Positions 1-9,318 are shown, counted from the first letter of the stretch. The stretch is DNA of 64,000 nucleotides from an uncultured Opitutaceae bacterium (GCA_937902925.1 CALFNN010000077.1:1-64000); one strand, 5' to 3'. The notes: generated by a model from the sequence alone, not told the origin. Numbers and translations: made by a program.

Positions 1-236
1 TCGACCGCGGTGCCGTTGTAGGCCTTGATGCGGGCGAGGTAGAGTTTGACGAGCTCGGTGGACGTGAGCTGCCTGGCGAGAATCGCCTGCTGGATGTCGG
101 CGATGGTGGCTTCCTCGACTTGGAATTTTTTCGCGGCTTGCGCGAACGCGGCGGAGACGGACAGGACAAACGCGCCGGCGCAGGCCGCAAACAACGCGAG
201 GCGGCGACAGGACGGGGAGGAGAGGGCGGAGTTCAT
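1..236 (-). CDS. Exported amidase (amidase-signature family), N-terminal part only
   Basis: The gene runs off the left edge of the window; only about 78 codons are visible. Reading the minus strand from the ATG at 236 gives a basic start (MNSALSSPSCRR), a hydrophobic core and an Ala-rich cleavage region ending near AFAQA, so a signal peptide is likely. The mature start, FQVEEATIADIQ, followed by LVKLYLARIKAYNG, matches the mature N-termini of the two amidases immediately upstream almost residue for residue. It is therefore a third paralog, expected to hydrolyse an amide bond in the periplasm. Its start codon lies two bases past the stop of the preceding gene, so the two are very probably co-transcribed and translationally coupled. 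The catalytic Lys and Ser residues lie outside the window and cannot be checked. Confidence 0.85.
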   Translation of the reverse strand, partial: MNSALSSPSCRRLALFAACAGAFVLSVSAAFAQAAKKFQVEEATIADIQQAILARQLTSTELVKLYLARIKAYNGTAV

Positions 237-238
237 GG

Positions 239-2299
239 TCAGCGGGCGGCGACGCGGTCGTCGGTGAGCGGACCGAAATCCGGCGGCTGCATGCGGTGGT
301 GGGTGGCCTTCTCGTAGGCGGCGGCGGCTTTCAGCAGCGTGGGTTCGCTGAACGGACGCCCGATGAAGTCGATCCCGACGGGGAGCTTGGCGGGAAACGG
401 CCCGGTGAGGATCGTGGCGACGCCGCCCCGGCCGCCTTCACTCTCGCCCTCGCCGCCGGGGCGACCGCCGCGTCCTCCGCGGGCGCCCTCCGCGCGCGGC
501 GGCGCGGCAGGATCGGGAATGCGGTCATAGACCTGTGTCGTGAACCCCGCGGGCACGGTGATTGCCGGAAAACCCTGCGCACCGATAAACGTGATCATGC
601 CATAGTTGCCGTAGCCGGGCCCGGACTCGCCCGGCCCGAGAAGCTTGCGCGCGGGCGAGAGGCCCGTGGGCTCGACGATGGCATCGAGCTTCAGCTCGGC
701 CATGCACTGGAGGACGATCTGCTGAATGGCGAAACGGCGCTGCAGGCGAACGGCGGTATCCAGCGCCATCGCCTTGTCGGCGTTTTCCAGACTGGTTTTC
801 TTCGTCGGGAAGCCGGGCGAGCTGAAAAAATTAGCCTTCGTGTAGAGATCGGTGAGCGTCTTGATGTTCGCGTCGCCGCGCTCGCGAAGATAGATGTCGT
901 AACCGTATTTGCCCTCGCCGACGGCCTGCGCGGTGCCGAAGTCGCGGATTGTGACCTTGCCCGGCACCTTCGCGGGATCGAAGCGAAGGTCGACGAGCGT
1001 CGCGATCTGGTCCGTCGTCGGCTTGCCGTCGGCATCGACGGGGAACATGTCGGGCGCGAGTTTCGTCCACGACGAATTGCTGAGCATCGGATTGTAGCGG
1101 CGGATGTAGGGCGTGAACAAACCCTCCGGGCCCGGCTCGACGATGGTCGCGCCGAGGGCTTTCAAGTCCTCGATGGCCTGGTCGACGAGTTCGATGTTCT
1201 GCAGCTCGGCCTGGCCGTAGACGGATTTGTCGAGGTATTCGCGGGCGACGCCGATGCGCATGCCCTTGAGGCTGGTCTCGTGGGTGAAGCTTTCGTAGGG
1301 TTGCGCGGGGGTGCGGCCGGCGGCGAACGACGTCATCTCGTCCTGCGGATCGTAGCCGGCGATGACGGAGAGGATGCGCGCGGCGTCCTCGACCGTGCGG
1401 GCGATCGGGCCGACGCGCGTGTTGAGCCCGATGTTGATCATGCCGTGACGGCTGACCAGTTCCTGGGTCGGCGAGATGCCGACGTCGTTGTTGTATTGGG
1501 CGGGAGCGCGGATCGACGGGCCGGTCTCCTCCGCGATGGCACACGTGACCATGTTCGTGGCGACCGACATGCCGGAGCCGCCGCTCGAGCCGCCGGGCGT
1601 GCGCTCGGTGTCGTAGGGATTCACTTCCACGCCACCGAACGAGCTCCGGTAGCCGCCAGCGTATTCGCCCATGTTGGCCTTCGCGAGAATGATCGCGCCA
1701 GCGGCGCGGAGGCGCACGGCGAACGTTGCATCGTGCGGCGGTCGGTCGTTGGCATAGAACGCGTCGGCACCGGAGGTCGTCCGCATGTCGAACGTGTCGT
1801 ATTGGTCCTTGATCGCCATCACGACGCCGTGCAGCGGGCCGACCAGCTTGCCGGTTTTCGCGAACTCGGCGTCGAGCCGCGCGGCGACCTCGAGCGCGTC
1901 GGGCATGTTGGGATCGTCGTCGACGGGATCGGTCATGCTGCGGGCCTTGCGGTCATCGAAGCCCAGCGCTTTGCGGGTGGCGGGGCGGAGATTGAGCGTG
2001 ATGAGGGCGTTGACGCCCTTGGCGTGGGCGACCGGCGTGATCGGGCCGAGCAGGCCGTCGGAATACTCCACGGCCTGGCCGTTGTAGGCCTTGATGCGGG
2101 CGAGATAGAGTTTCACGAGCTGCGTGGCCGTGAGTTTTTTCGCGAGGATCGCGGCCTGGATGTCGGCGATGGTCGCCTCCTCGACGTGAAATGCCGTGGG
2201 GTCGTTCGCGGCGCAGAGGGAGGCGGTGCCGAGGGCCAGCGCGGCGGCGAGTGAAAACGCCAGCAGGCGCGGGGCAATTCTGTCAGTGGGTGATTTCAT
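239..2299 (-). CDS. Exported amidase, amidase-signature (AS) family
   Basis: A 686-residue amidase-signature hydrolase, which breaks a carboxamide C-N bond and releases ammonia or an amine. The catalytic triad is visible in the usual order and spacing: Lys164 in AIKDQYDT, cis-Ser238 in GGSSGG, and nucleophile Ser262 in TGPSIRAPA, 24 residues after the cis-Ser as in the family. An N-terminal hydrophobic stretch (about residues 9-31) looks like a signal peptide, so the enzyme is probably periplasmic. I chose the ATG at 2299 because an upstream in-frame ATG at 2371 would add a basic tail in front of the signal peptide. The substrate cannot be told from the sequence. A Gly/Arg-rich insertion (ARGGRGGRPGGEGE) lies near the C-terminus. 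It sits in a row with two paralogs downstream of an RND pump. Confidence 0.9.
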   Translation of the reverse strand: MKSPTDRIAPRLLAFSLAAALALGTASLCAANDPTAFHVEEATIADIQAAILAKKLTATQLVKLYLARIKAYNGQAVEYSDGLLGPITPVAHAKGVNALITLNLRPATRKALGFDDRKARSMTDPVDDDPNMPDALEVAARLDAEFAKTGKLVGPLHGVVMAIKDQYDTFDMRTTSGADAFYANDRPPHDATFAVRLRAAGAIILAKANMGEYAGGYRSSFGGVEVNPYDTERTPGGSSGGSGMSVATNMVTCAIAEETGPSIRAPAQYNNDVGISPTQELVSRHGMINIGLNTRVGPIARTVEDAARILSVIAGYDPQDEMTSFAAGRTPAQPYESFTHETSLKGMRIGVAREYLDKSVYGQAELQNIELVDQAIEDLKALGATIVEPGPEGLFTPYIRRYNPMLSNSSWTKLAPDMFPVDADGKPTTDQIATLVDLRFDPAKVPGKVTIRDFGTAQAVGEGKYGYDIYLRERGDANIKTLTDLYTKANFFSSPGFPTKKTSLENADKAMALDTAVRLQRRFAIQQIVLQCMAELKLDAIVEPTGLSPARKLLGPGESGPGYGNYGMITFIGAQGFPAITVPAGFTTQVYDRIPDPAAPPRAEGARGGRGGRPGGEGESEGGRGGVATILTGPFPAKLPVGIDFIGRPFSEPTLLKAAAAYEKATHHRMQPPDFGPLTDDRVAAR

Positions 2300-2367
2300 G
2301 GTGAGCGGTCTTTTTAAAGAACGAGGTCGGAAAATTTGGAGGAAGGGTCGAGTTCGCGGGGAGCGAC

Positions 2368-4473
2368 TCAATGCGGGATCGTCGGGAGAGTTTGCGTCGC
2401 GGCCCAGGTGCCGTTGGGCAGGGGACCGAAGTCGGACGGCGGCGTCCGATGGTGCGTCGCTTTTTCGTAGGAGGCGGCGATCATGAGCAGTTTCGGCTCG
2501 GTGAACGGCCGGCCGAGAAAATCGAAACCGATCGGAAGCACGGCGGGCACGGGGCCGACGAGCTTGGTGGCGCGCCGGGGACCGCCGCGGCCGGCTTCAT
2601 CGCCGTCGGTGGCGGCGGGAGCCGGAGCGTCGGGATCGACTTCGCGATCGTAGACCTCGGAGGTGAATCCGCCGGGCACCGTGATCGCCGGAAATCCTTG
2701 GGCGCCGAGAAACGTCCATGAAGTTGCGCCACCGACGCCACCGACGCCGACGCCGCCGCGCCCGGCAGCGCCGCGCGGTTGCGGCGGCCAGATCTTGGCG
2801 GGCGGGAGCGTGCCGGTCGGATAGACGACCGCGTCGAGGTTCAGCTCCGCCATGCATTGCAGGACGATTTGCTGGACGGCGTAACGGCGCTGCATCCGGA
2901 GGGCGGTGTCCAGATACGTGTCGGTGTCGGTTTTCATCAGCCCGGTCGGCTTGCCGCTGCCGGCCGACCCGTCGTTGAAGAAGCGCGCCTTGGTGACGAG
3001 GTCGGCGAGCGTCTTGATGTTGGCGTCGCCGCGCTGCGCGAGATACCAGTCGTAGCCATACTTGCTTTCGCCGGGCACGGGCGTGTTCGGGAAATCGCGA
3101 ATGGTCACCTTGCCGGGAACCTTCGACGGATCCATCGCGAGGCCGATCAACGTGGTGACTTGATCGGTGGCCGGCTTGCCGTCCGCGTCGACGGGAAACA
3201 TTTCCGGATTGGCCTTCGCGAACGAGGCGTTCGACAGCAGCGGATTGTAGCGCCGGATGCAGGAGGTGAAAAGTCCCTCGGGTCCCGGATCGACCATCGT
3301 CGCCCCGAGCTTGCGCAGATCCTCGATCGCCTGCTCGGCCATCGCGATGTTCTCGAGTTCGGCTTTCGTCGCGATGCTCCGGTCCATGTATTCGCGCACG
3401 ATGCCGATCCGCACGCCCTTCAGGCTGGCCGGGTGAGCGTAGGTCTCGTAGGGCTCCGAAGGCAGGTGCCCGACGTTGAATGCGGTCATCTCGTCCTTCG
3501 GGTCGTAGCCGGCGATGACCGTGAGAATCCGGGCGGCGTCCTCGACGGTGCGGGTGATCGGGCCGACGCGCGTGTTGACGCCCGGGTTCATCATGCCGAC
3601 GCGGCTGACAAGCTCCTGGGTGGGCGAGAGGCCGACGCAGTTGGCGTTTTGAGCGGGCGAGCGGATCGACGGCGTCGTTTCCTCGGCGATGCCGCAAGTG
3701 ACGAGATTCGCGCCGACGGCCGCACCGACGCCGGAACTCGAGCCGCCGGGATCGCGCTCGGTGTTGTAGGGATTGACGACCTGACCGCCGAAGGAACTCC
3801 GGTTGTGGCCGTAGCCGCCGGCGTATTCGCCCATGTTGGCCTTCGCGAGAATGATCGCGCCCGCCGCGCGCAGCCGCGCGACGCACTCGGCGTCGCGCGG
3901 CGGGCGGTCGTTGGCGTAGAACGCGTCCGCGCCCGACGTGGTGCGCATGTCGAGCGTGTCGTATTGGTCCTTGATCGCGATCACGACGCCGTGGAGCGGG
4001 CCGACGAGCTTGCCGGTTTGGGCGAACTCGGCGTCGAGCTTGGCGGCGACCTCGAGCGCATCGGGCATGGCGGGATCGTTGTCCGCCGCATCTGTCATCG
4101 AGCGGCCGTTGCGATCGTCGAAGCCCATGGCTTTCCGGGTCGCGGGCCGGAGGTTCAACGTGATGAGGGCGCCGATGCCCTTCGCATGGGGCATGGTCTT
4201 GATCGGGCCGAGGATGCCGTCGGGGTATTCCACGCTCGCGCCGTTGTAGGCCTTGATGCGGGCGAGGTAGAGTTTCACCACCTGGGTGGCGGTGAGCTTT
4301 TTTGCGAGGATCGCGGACTGGATGTCGGCGATGGTCGCCTCCTCGACGTGAAACGATCCGGGTTGCTGCGCGACGGCGAAGCCCGCGATGGAAACGAGGA
4401 GAACGGCGGCGAACAGACGCGCGCGCCGAGCGGGGCGGACTTTTGCGGCGGGGATGAGGATGGTCGGAGACAT
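2368..4473 (-). CDS. Exported amidase, amidase-signature (AS) family
   Basis: A 701-residue amidase-signature enzyme, clearly paralogous to the next gene of the operon along nearly its whole length (mature start FHVEEATIADIQ, then LARIKAYNG). Triad residues: Lys168 (AIKDQYDT), cis-Ser245 (GGSSSG) and Ser269 (TTPSIRSPA), with the expected 24-residue spacing between the serines. As in its neighbour, Pro replaces the Gly that normally precedes the nucleophile. Residues 1-35 form a basic stretch plus hydrophobic core ending AVAQQ, a likely signal peptide, so the protein should act outside the cytoplasm. A Gly-rich low-complexity stretch (GRGGVGVGGVGG) lies near residue 590. The start lies 40 bases past the RND pump stop, which supports one transcript. 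Substrate unknown. Confidence 0.9.
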   Translation of the reverse strand: MSPTILIPAAKVRPARRARLFAAVLLVSIAGFAVAQQPGSFHVEEATIADIQSAILAKKLTATQVVKLYLARIKAYNGASVEYPDGILGPIKTMPHAKGIGALITLNLRPATRKAMGFDDRNGRSMTDAADNDPAMPDALEVAAKLDAEFAQTGKLVGPLHGVVIAIKDQYDTLDMRTTSGADAFYANDRPPRDAECVARLRAAGAIILAKANMGEYAGGYGHNRSSFGGQVVNPYNTERDPGGSSSGVGAAVGANLVTCGIAEETTPSIRSPAQNANCVGLSPTQELVSRVGMMNPGVNTRVGPITRTVEDAARILTVIAGYDPKDEMTAFNVGHLPSEPYETYAHPASLKGVRIGIVREYMDRSIATKAELENIAMAEQAIEDLRKLGATMVDPGPEGLFTSCIRRYNPLLSNASFAKANPEMFPVDADGKPATDQVTTLIGLAMDPSKVPGKVTIRDFPNTPVPGESKYGYDWYLAQRGDANIKTLADLVTKARFFNDGSAGSGKPTGLMKTDTDTYLDTALRMQRRYAVQQIVLQCMAELNLDAVVYPTGTLPPAKIWPPQPRGAAGRGGVGVGGVGGATSWTFLGAQGFPAITVPGGFTSEVYDREVDPDAPAPAATDGDEAGRGGPRRATKLVGPVPAVLPIGFDFLGRPFTEPKLLMIAASYEKATHHRTPPSDFGPLPNGTWAATQTLPTIPH

Positions 4474-4513
4474 GGGTCGATTGGTTGCGGAAGGGAGCGG
4501 TTGGAGAGTTGCG

Positions 4514-7500
4514 CTAGGCGGAAGAGGATGGAGAGGGCGCGGCGTGCGGGAGCGGCACGCGACCGCCGGAGCCGGCGGTCGATGCGGATCGCGCGGCGAG
4601 CCGGTGAGTGAAGCGCTCCATGTAGAGGTAGAACACGGGCGTGATGTAGAGCGTGAGGAGCTGCGAGACGCAGAGACCGCCGACGACTGCGAGGCCGAGC
4701 GAGCGGCGCGACTCGGCGCCGGCGCCCCAGCCGAGCGCGATGGGCATCGTGCCGGCGAGCGCGGCGAGCGTCGTCATCATGATCGGCCGGAACCGCACCA
4801 TGCAGGCCTCGTAGATCGCGACCTCGGCGGACTGGCCGCGCTGGCGTTTCGCCTCGAGGGCGAAATCGATCATCATGATCGCGTTTTTTTTCACGATGCC
4901 GATCAGCATGATCAGGCCGACATAGCCGTAGATGTTCAGCTCCTGGCGAAACAGCAGCAGCGTCACCAGCGCGCCGAAGCTCGCGGAGGGCAGTCCGGAG
5001 AGAATCGTGAGCGGGTGAATGAAATCCTCGTAGAGAATCCCGAGCACGAGATAGATCACGAGCACCGCCACGAGCAGCAGCACGCCGAGACCGCGTAGCG
5101 AACTGGTGAACGCCGCCGCGGTGCCCTGGAAGGTCGCGCTGACGGTGGCGGGGAGTTCGGTGCGGGCGAGTTTGTCGATCGCGTCGGTGGCGGCGCTGAG
5201 CGACGCGCCGGGCGCGAGGTCGAACGACAGCGTGACGGAGGGCAGTTGGCCGAGATGCGTGACGGTGAGCGGCCCGACGGTCGAGCGGACGCGCGTGACC
5301 GCATCGAGCGGGATGAGTTTGCCCGCGTTGTTGTGCAGGTAGAGCAGCGAGAGCGACTGCGCGTCGCGCTGGTATTCGTCGGCGAGCTTGAGGATGACGA
5401 AATACTGGTTGCTCGGCGTGTAGATCGTGGAGACCTGGCGGGAGCCGAAGGCGCTGTAGAGCACGTCCTCGACCTGCTGCGCGGTGATCCCGAGGCTGGA
5501 GGCGCGGTCGCGATCAATGTCGATGAACAACTGCGGGCTGGTGATGAGCAGGTCGGATGTCACGTCGACGACGCTCGGCAGCGCGCGGACCTTTTCCTGG
5601 AACTCGGGCGTGACGCGGAAAAGCTCGTCGAGGTCGGTGCCGTAGAGGGTGAATTGATAGACCGACGACGACTGGCGGCCGCCGATGCGAATACTGGGCG
5701 GCACCTGCGGAAACGCGCGGACGCCGGGCACCTTGGCCAGCGCGGTGCGCAGCATCTGGGCGACTTGCGAGGCGGGCGGCCGCAGCCGGCGATCGATGAG
5801 CCGGAGGTTGAAACGGCCCTGGTTGAACGGGCCGCCGCCGCCGCTGCTCAGCGGACCGATCGACGAAGTGAAGGCGGCGACGTAGGGATTCTTGCCGATG
5901 ATCGCGGCGGCGATGCGCTGGTAATTCCGCATCGCGTCGAACGACGCGTCCTGCGCCACCTCGATCGTGCAGCTCATCGTGCCCGTGTCGTCGGTGGGAA
6001 TGAAGCCCTTGGGCACCGTCACGAGCAGGCCGACCGTGAGCGCGATCATCAGTCCCGCGACGATCATGACGGTCAGCCGGTAGCGGAGCGAGAGTTGCAG
6101 GGTCCGCTCGTAGAGGGCGAGCGTGTCCTGGAAAATCCGCTCGGTCACCGCGTAAAAGCGGCCGTGTCCCGCGCCGTGGCCGGTCGGCTTCAGAAACCGG
6201 CTGCACAGCATCGGGGTGAGCGTGAGCGAAACGAAGCCGGAGACGAGGATCGCGGCGCTGATCGTGACGGCGAACTCATGCAGCAACCGGCCCAGCACGC
6301 CGTCCATGAACAGGACCGGGATGAACACCGCCACGAGCGAGATCGTCATCGAGATGATCGTGAACCCGATCTCGCGGGAGCCTTTGAGCGCCGCTTCGCG
6401 CACCGGCTCGCCCAGCTCAATGTGCCGGATGATGTTTTCGAGCATCACGATGGCGTCGTCCACCACGAAGCCGACGGAGAGCGTCAGCGCCAGCAACGAG
6501 AGATTGTCGATGGTGAAGCCGAAGAAGTGCATCACCGCGAACGTGCCGACGATGGCGATCGGCATCGCGATGCTTGGGATCACCGTCGCGGAGAGCGAAC
6601 GCAGGAACAGGAAGATCACCAGCACGACGAGGATGATCGCGAGGATGAGCGTGAACTTCACGTCGGCCACGGATTCGCGGATCGTCGTCGAGCGGTCGGT
6701 GACGATGTTGAGGTTGATGGCCGCCGGCAGTTGCGCTCGGAAGGTCGGAAGCAGGGCCTTGACCGCGTCGACGACCTCGATCGTGTTCGTGCCGGGCTGG
6801 CGCTTGACCTGGAGATTGATCGCGCGGGTGTTGTTGAACCAGCCGGCGGACTTGTCGCTCTGCACGCTGTCGATGACCGAGGCGACGTCGGTGAGGCGGA
6901 CGGGCGCGCCGTTCCGATAGGTGACGATGACGCGGCGGAAGGCGTCGGCGCTCTTCAACTGGCCGGAAGCCTGGAGCGTGACGGACTTGGACTGGCCGTC
7001 GAGCGTGCCGGACGGGAGATTGACGTTGCTGTTGTTGAGCGAGGTGCGGACCTCGTCGAGGCCGATGCCGCGGGCGGCGAGCGCGCGGGGGTCGAGGAGG
7101 ACGCGCACGGCGTATTTTTGCGAGCCGAGCACCTGGACCTGCGCGACGCCGTTGACGGTCGAAATGCGCTGCGCGAGCAGCGTCTCGGCATATTCGTCGA
7201 CTTCGGAAAGCGGGAGCGTGGCGGAGTTGAGCGAGAGCTGGAGAACGGGATCGTCGGCCGGGTTCGATTTGCGAAACGACGGCGGGCTGGGCATGTCCTG
7301 CGGCAATCGGCGCTGGATGGCGGAGATGGCGGCCTGCACGTCTTGCGCGGCGCCGTCGACGGAACGGTCGAGGCTGAACTGGAGCGTGATCTGCGTCGTG
7401 CCGAGCGAACTCGTCGATGTCATCGAATCGATGCCGGGGATCGTGGAGAATTCCTGCTCGAGCGGCGTCGCCACGGCGGAGGCCATCGTCTCGGGGCTGG

Positions 7501-7660
7501 CGCCCGGGAGGTTGGCGGTGACGTTGATCGTGGGAAAATCGACGTTCGGCAGGTCGTTGACCGGCAGGGAACGGTAGGCCATCACGCCGAAAATCGTGAT
7601 GCCCGCCGTGACGAGCGTCGTCATGACCGGCCGGCGGATGAAGAATTCCGGGATGCTCAT
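4514..7660 (-). CDS. RND efflux pump inner-membrane transporter (HAE1/AcrB-MdtBC type)
   Basis: A 1048-residue proton-driven pump, the normal length for AcrB/MdtB/MdtC-like transporters. It begins MSIPEFFIRRPVMTTL, the typical start of the family, with the first membrane helix, then a large periplasmic loop (VNDLPNVDFPTINV and onward). The family's proton-relay residues are present: the paired Asp in VGFVVDDAIVMLEN of helix 4 and the Lys in GIVKKNAIMMIDFA of helix 10. The second half repeats the first. I start it at the ATG at 7660; the frame stays open further upstream but only as a shadow of the adaptor gene. The start overlaps the adaptor stop by four bases (ATGA), so translation is coupled. 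No outer-membrane channel gene is visible here. Substrate unknown, but the linked amidases suggest a possible amide-related cargo. Confidence 0.95.
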   Translation of the reverse strand: MSIPEFFIRRPVMTTLVTAGITIFGVMAYRSLPVNDLPNVDFPTINVTANLPGASPETMASAVATPLEQEFSTIPGIDSMTSTSSLGTTQITLQFSLDRSVDGAAQDVQAAISAIQRRLPQDMPSPPSFRKSNPADDPVLQLSLNSATLPLSEVDEYAETLLAQRISTVNGVAQVQVLGSQKYAVRVLLDPRALAARGIGLDEVRTSLNNSNVNLPSGTLDGQSKSVTLQASGQLKSADAFRRVIVTYRNGAPVRLTDVASVIDSVQSDKSAGWFNNTRAINLQVKRQPGTNTIEVVDAVKALLPTFRAQLPAAINLNIVTDRSTTIRESVADVKFTLILAIILVVLVIFLFLRSLSATVIPSIAMPIAIVGTFAVMHFFGFTIDNLSLLALTLSVGFVVDDAIVMLENIIRHIELGEPVREAALKGSREIGFTIISMTISLVAVFIPVLFMDGVLGRLLHEFAVTISAAILVSGFVSLTLTPMLCSRFLKPTGHGAGHGRFYAVTERIFQDTLALYERTLQLSLRYRLTVMIVAGLMIALTVGLLVTVPKGFIPTDDTGTMSCTIEVAQDASFDAMRNYQRIAAAIIGKNPYVAAFTSSIGPLSSGGGGPFNQGRFNLRLIDRRLRPPASQVAQMLRTALAKVPGVRAFPQVPPSIRIGGRQSSSVYQFTLYGTDLDELFRVTPEFQEKVRALPSVVDVTSDLLITSPQLFIDIDRDRASSLGITAQQVEDVLYSAFGSRQVSTIYTPSNQYFVILKLADEYQRDAQSLSLLYLHNNAGKLIPLDAVTRVRSTVGPLTVTHLGQLPSVTLSFDLAPGASLSAATDAIDKLARTELPATVSATFQGTAAAFTSSLRGLGVLLLVAVLVIYLVLGILYEDFIHPLTILSGLPSASFGALVTLLLFRQELNIYGYVGLIMLIGIVKKNAIMMIDFALEAKRQRGQSAEVAIYEACMVRFRPIMMTTLAALAGTMPIALGWGAGAESRRSLGLAVVGGLCVSQLLTLYITPVFYLYMERFTHRLAARSASTAGSGGRVPLPHAAPSPSSSA

Positions 7661-8859
7661 GTGGCCTTGCGCTGGCGCTTGGGGCGGGGGGGCGCGTCGG
7701 CGGCCGCGGCGTCCCGCGCCTCCACCAACTCCCCGGGGACGAGGCGAAGCTGGCCGTCGACGACGACGATCTCGCCCTCGGCGAGACCGCCGGCGACAAC
7801 CGAGTCGGTGTCGCTGACGCGCTCGATCGTCACGTGGCGAAACTCGGTCTTCCGGTCGGCGTTCACCACGAAGACGTGCTGGCCATCCTGGTCGTCCTGC
7901 ACGGCGGTGGTGGCGACGACGAGCACGTCGGGCGACGCCAGCGTCACATGCACCGGCACGAACTGGCCGGGCCAGAGGTGGTGCGCGGCGTTGGGAAACG
8001 TGGCCTTCACCTTCAGGGTGCCGGTGGTGGCGTCGACCATGTTGTCGAGGAAAGTCAGCTCGCCGCGCTCGGGCGCGCTGTCGGCGCCGGGAGGGGCGGC
8101 GACGACGGAGATGGCGCCCGCGGTGCGATAGCGGCTGAGCGTCGAGATTTGCTGCTGCGGCACGCCGAACGTCACGTAAATCGGGCTGAGCTGGTTGATC
8201 GTGACGAGCGCGATATTGGCGTCGCTCGCGCGGACCAGGTCTCCCTCGTGAGCGCCCAGCGTCCCGGTGCGACCGGCGAACGGCGCACGAATGGAGCAAT
8301 ATTCGAGCTGAAGCTGCGCACTCGCGACGGCGCTCTCGCTGACCAACAGCTGCGCGGCGAGGGCGCGCTCGGTGGCCTGAATCGTATGATACTGCTCCTG
8401 CGACACCATGTTGGTCCGGTTCAACTCGGCGTAACGCGCGACCTGCAGCCGGGCGTTTTCGAGTTGCACGGCGATTTTTTCCCGGTCGGCCTCCGCGACC
8501 GCGATGGCGTTCTGGAACGGCCGCGGGTCGATCTCGAACAGCAGGTCGCCGGGCCGGACGTCCTGCCCCTCTTGAAAAGCAACGCGCAGCAGCGTGCCGG
8601 TGACCTGCGAGCGGACGGCGGCGCTGCGAACGGGCTCGAAGACCCCGACGGCGTCGAGCGTGAGCGGCACGGCCCGGCGTTGCACCTTGCCGGTCCGCAC
8701 GATCGCGGCGGTCGAGTCGCTCGTGGCGGTGGATGGCGTCTTTCCGGCGCATGCGGCGAGCGCGAGCGTTACCCCGACCGCGATGACAAGATGCACCGGG
8801 CGGAGGCGCAACCGACAGGACGAGCGGAATGGGCGGCGGACCAGTGTTAGGTTTCCCAC
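7657..8859 (-). CDS. RND efflux periplasmic adaptor (membrane-fusion lipoprotein, AcrA/MdtA type)
   Basis: A 400-residue adaptor that would bridge the RND pump and an outer-membrane channel. After a basic N-terminus and hydrophobic core there is a lipobox (LAAC near residue 37), so the mature protein is probably a lipoprotein. The lipoyl/barrel-sandwich halves are recognisable (VTGTLLRVAFQEGQDVRPGDLLFEIDPRPF, read as two pieces, and YCSIRAPFAGRTG), separated by a helical hairpin. A beta-barrel region with WPGQFVPVHV and a membrane-proximal domain follow. The start used is a GTG at 8859; a second GTG at 8796, just before the hydrophobic core, is also possible. First obvious gene of the pump-amidase operon, preceded by the sigma-54-like element at 9020-9056 and a leader of about 160 bases. 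Confidence 0.92.
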   Translation of the reverse strand: MGNLTLVRRPFRSSCRLRLRPVHLVIAVGVTLALAACAGKTPSTATSDSTAAIVRTGKVQRRAVPLTLDAVGVFEPVRSAAVRSQVTGTLLRVAFQEGQDVRPGDLLFEIDPRPFQNAIAVAEADREKIAVQLENARLQVARYAELNRTNMVSQEQYHTIQATERALAAQLLVSESAVASAQLQLEYCSIRAPFAGRTGTLGAHEGDLVRASDANIALVTINQLSPIYVTFGVPQQQISTLSRYRTAGAISVVAAPPGADSAPERGELTFLDNMVDATTGTLKVKATFPNAAHHLWPGQFVPVHVTLASPDVLVVATTAVQDDQDGQHVFVVNADRKTEFRHVTIERVSDTDSVVAGGLAEGEIVVVDGQLRLVPGELVEARDAAAADAPPRPKRQRKAT

Positions 8860-9002
8860 GGGAACAGTGTCCCGCCGAAGCTGCCGCGCCGTGAAAAACC
8901 GGGGTCGTCAACGGCAACCGCGGCGACGCGATTGCCCGGACGAAATTTGGTTTGCCAAGAGGCGTGGGCCGACGGTGTAGTCGACCGCTCGGGCGAGTTC
9001 AT
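8847..9002 (-). CDS. Possible 51-residue leader peptide upstream of the RND operon
   Basis: A short open frame starting MNSPERSTTP and ending LFPWET, whose stop overlaps the GTG start of the adaptor gene. Its ATG sits in the context AACC-ATG-AAC, the same context found after the conserved GCCAATCG block in front of one acetamidase-family gene and of the TonB receptor at 15.8 kb. It lies directly downstream of the sigma-54-like element at 9020-9056, so it would be the first open frame on that transcript. There is no recognisable domain, signal peptide or membrane segment. It could be a translated leader coupled to the pump, the remnant of a former downstream gene, or chance in GC-rich DNA. Evidence is positional only. 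Confidence 0.25.
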   Translation of the reverse strand: MNSPERSTTPSAHASWQTKFRPGNRVAAVAVDDPGFSRRGSFGGTLFPWET

Positions 9003-9019
9003 GGTTGTGGTTGAAGTCA

Positions 9020-9056
9020 GACGATTGGCGTTGTCCGACCAGCAAACCAGATGCCA
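9020..9056 (-). promoter_or_regulatory. Sigma-54-like promoter element plus conserved start block (copy D)
   Basis: On the minus strand: TGGCAT (9056-9051), five bases, TTGCT, then eleven bases and GCCAATCGTC (9029-9020). The invariant GG-N10-GC of sigma-54 promoters is present and both boxes match consensus well. The distance from the T of TGGCAT to the G of GCCAATCG is 27 nt, the same as in copies A, B and C. It points toward the RND adaptor gene and the amidases behind it. Confidence 0.65.
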
Positions 9057-9280
9057 TGGCTCGCCTGAGCGCTTTTTATGAAATCGTTTTGTGCCGGCCC
9101 GCGGCGGGATGAAGCCGGGTCCGCGCGACGATGACGCGGCGGTGAGCGCAACGAAGTTTGGCGCGAACGAGTTCCCGCAGCACAGGCGACCCTGAGGTGT
9201 GGTCGCGAAGTTTTCGGGGGTGAGCGGATCGCGCCGGCGCCGGGCACGCCGCCGTGCGACGGTGGAGCCGCGCGAGCGCG

Positions 9281-9318
9281 TGGCATGTTTCCAGCTCATC
9301 CGCTGCCGACGCCAATCG
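9281..9318 (+). promoter_or_regulatory. Sigma-54-like promoter element, divergent copy (E)
   Basis: TGGCAT (9281-9286), five bases, CAGCT; GG-N10-GC is kept but the -12 box is weak. GCCAATCG follows at 9311-9318, at 30 nt instead of the 27 seen in the other copies, and then changes to ACGTC. It lies 86 bases before the ATG of the first acetamidase-family gene. It is the least certain of the five. Confidence 0.4.

Noticed and set aside
296-2254. Long plus-strand open frame of about 650 codons opposite the amidase
   Set aside because: Arg/Ala/Gly/Val-rich composition without motifs; it is the antisense shadow of a gene with clear catalytic residues.
8860-8917. Upstream extension of the RND pump frame to 8917
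   Set aside because: The extension overlaps the adaptor gene and is basic and without structure; the pump begins with the family-typical MSIPEFF at 7660.
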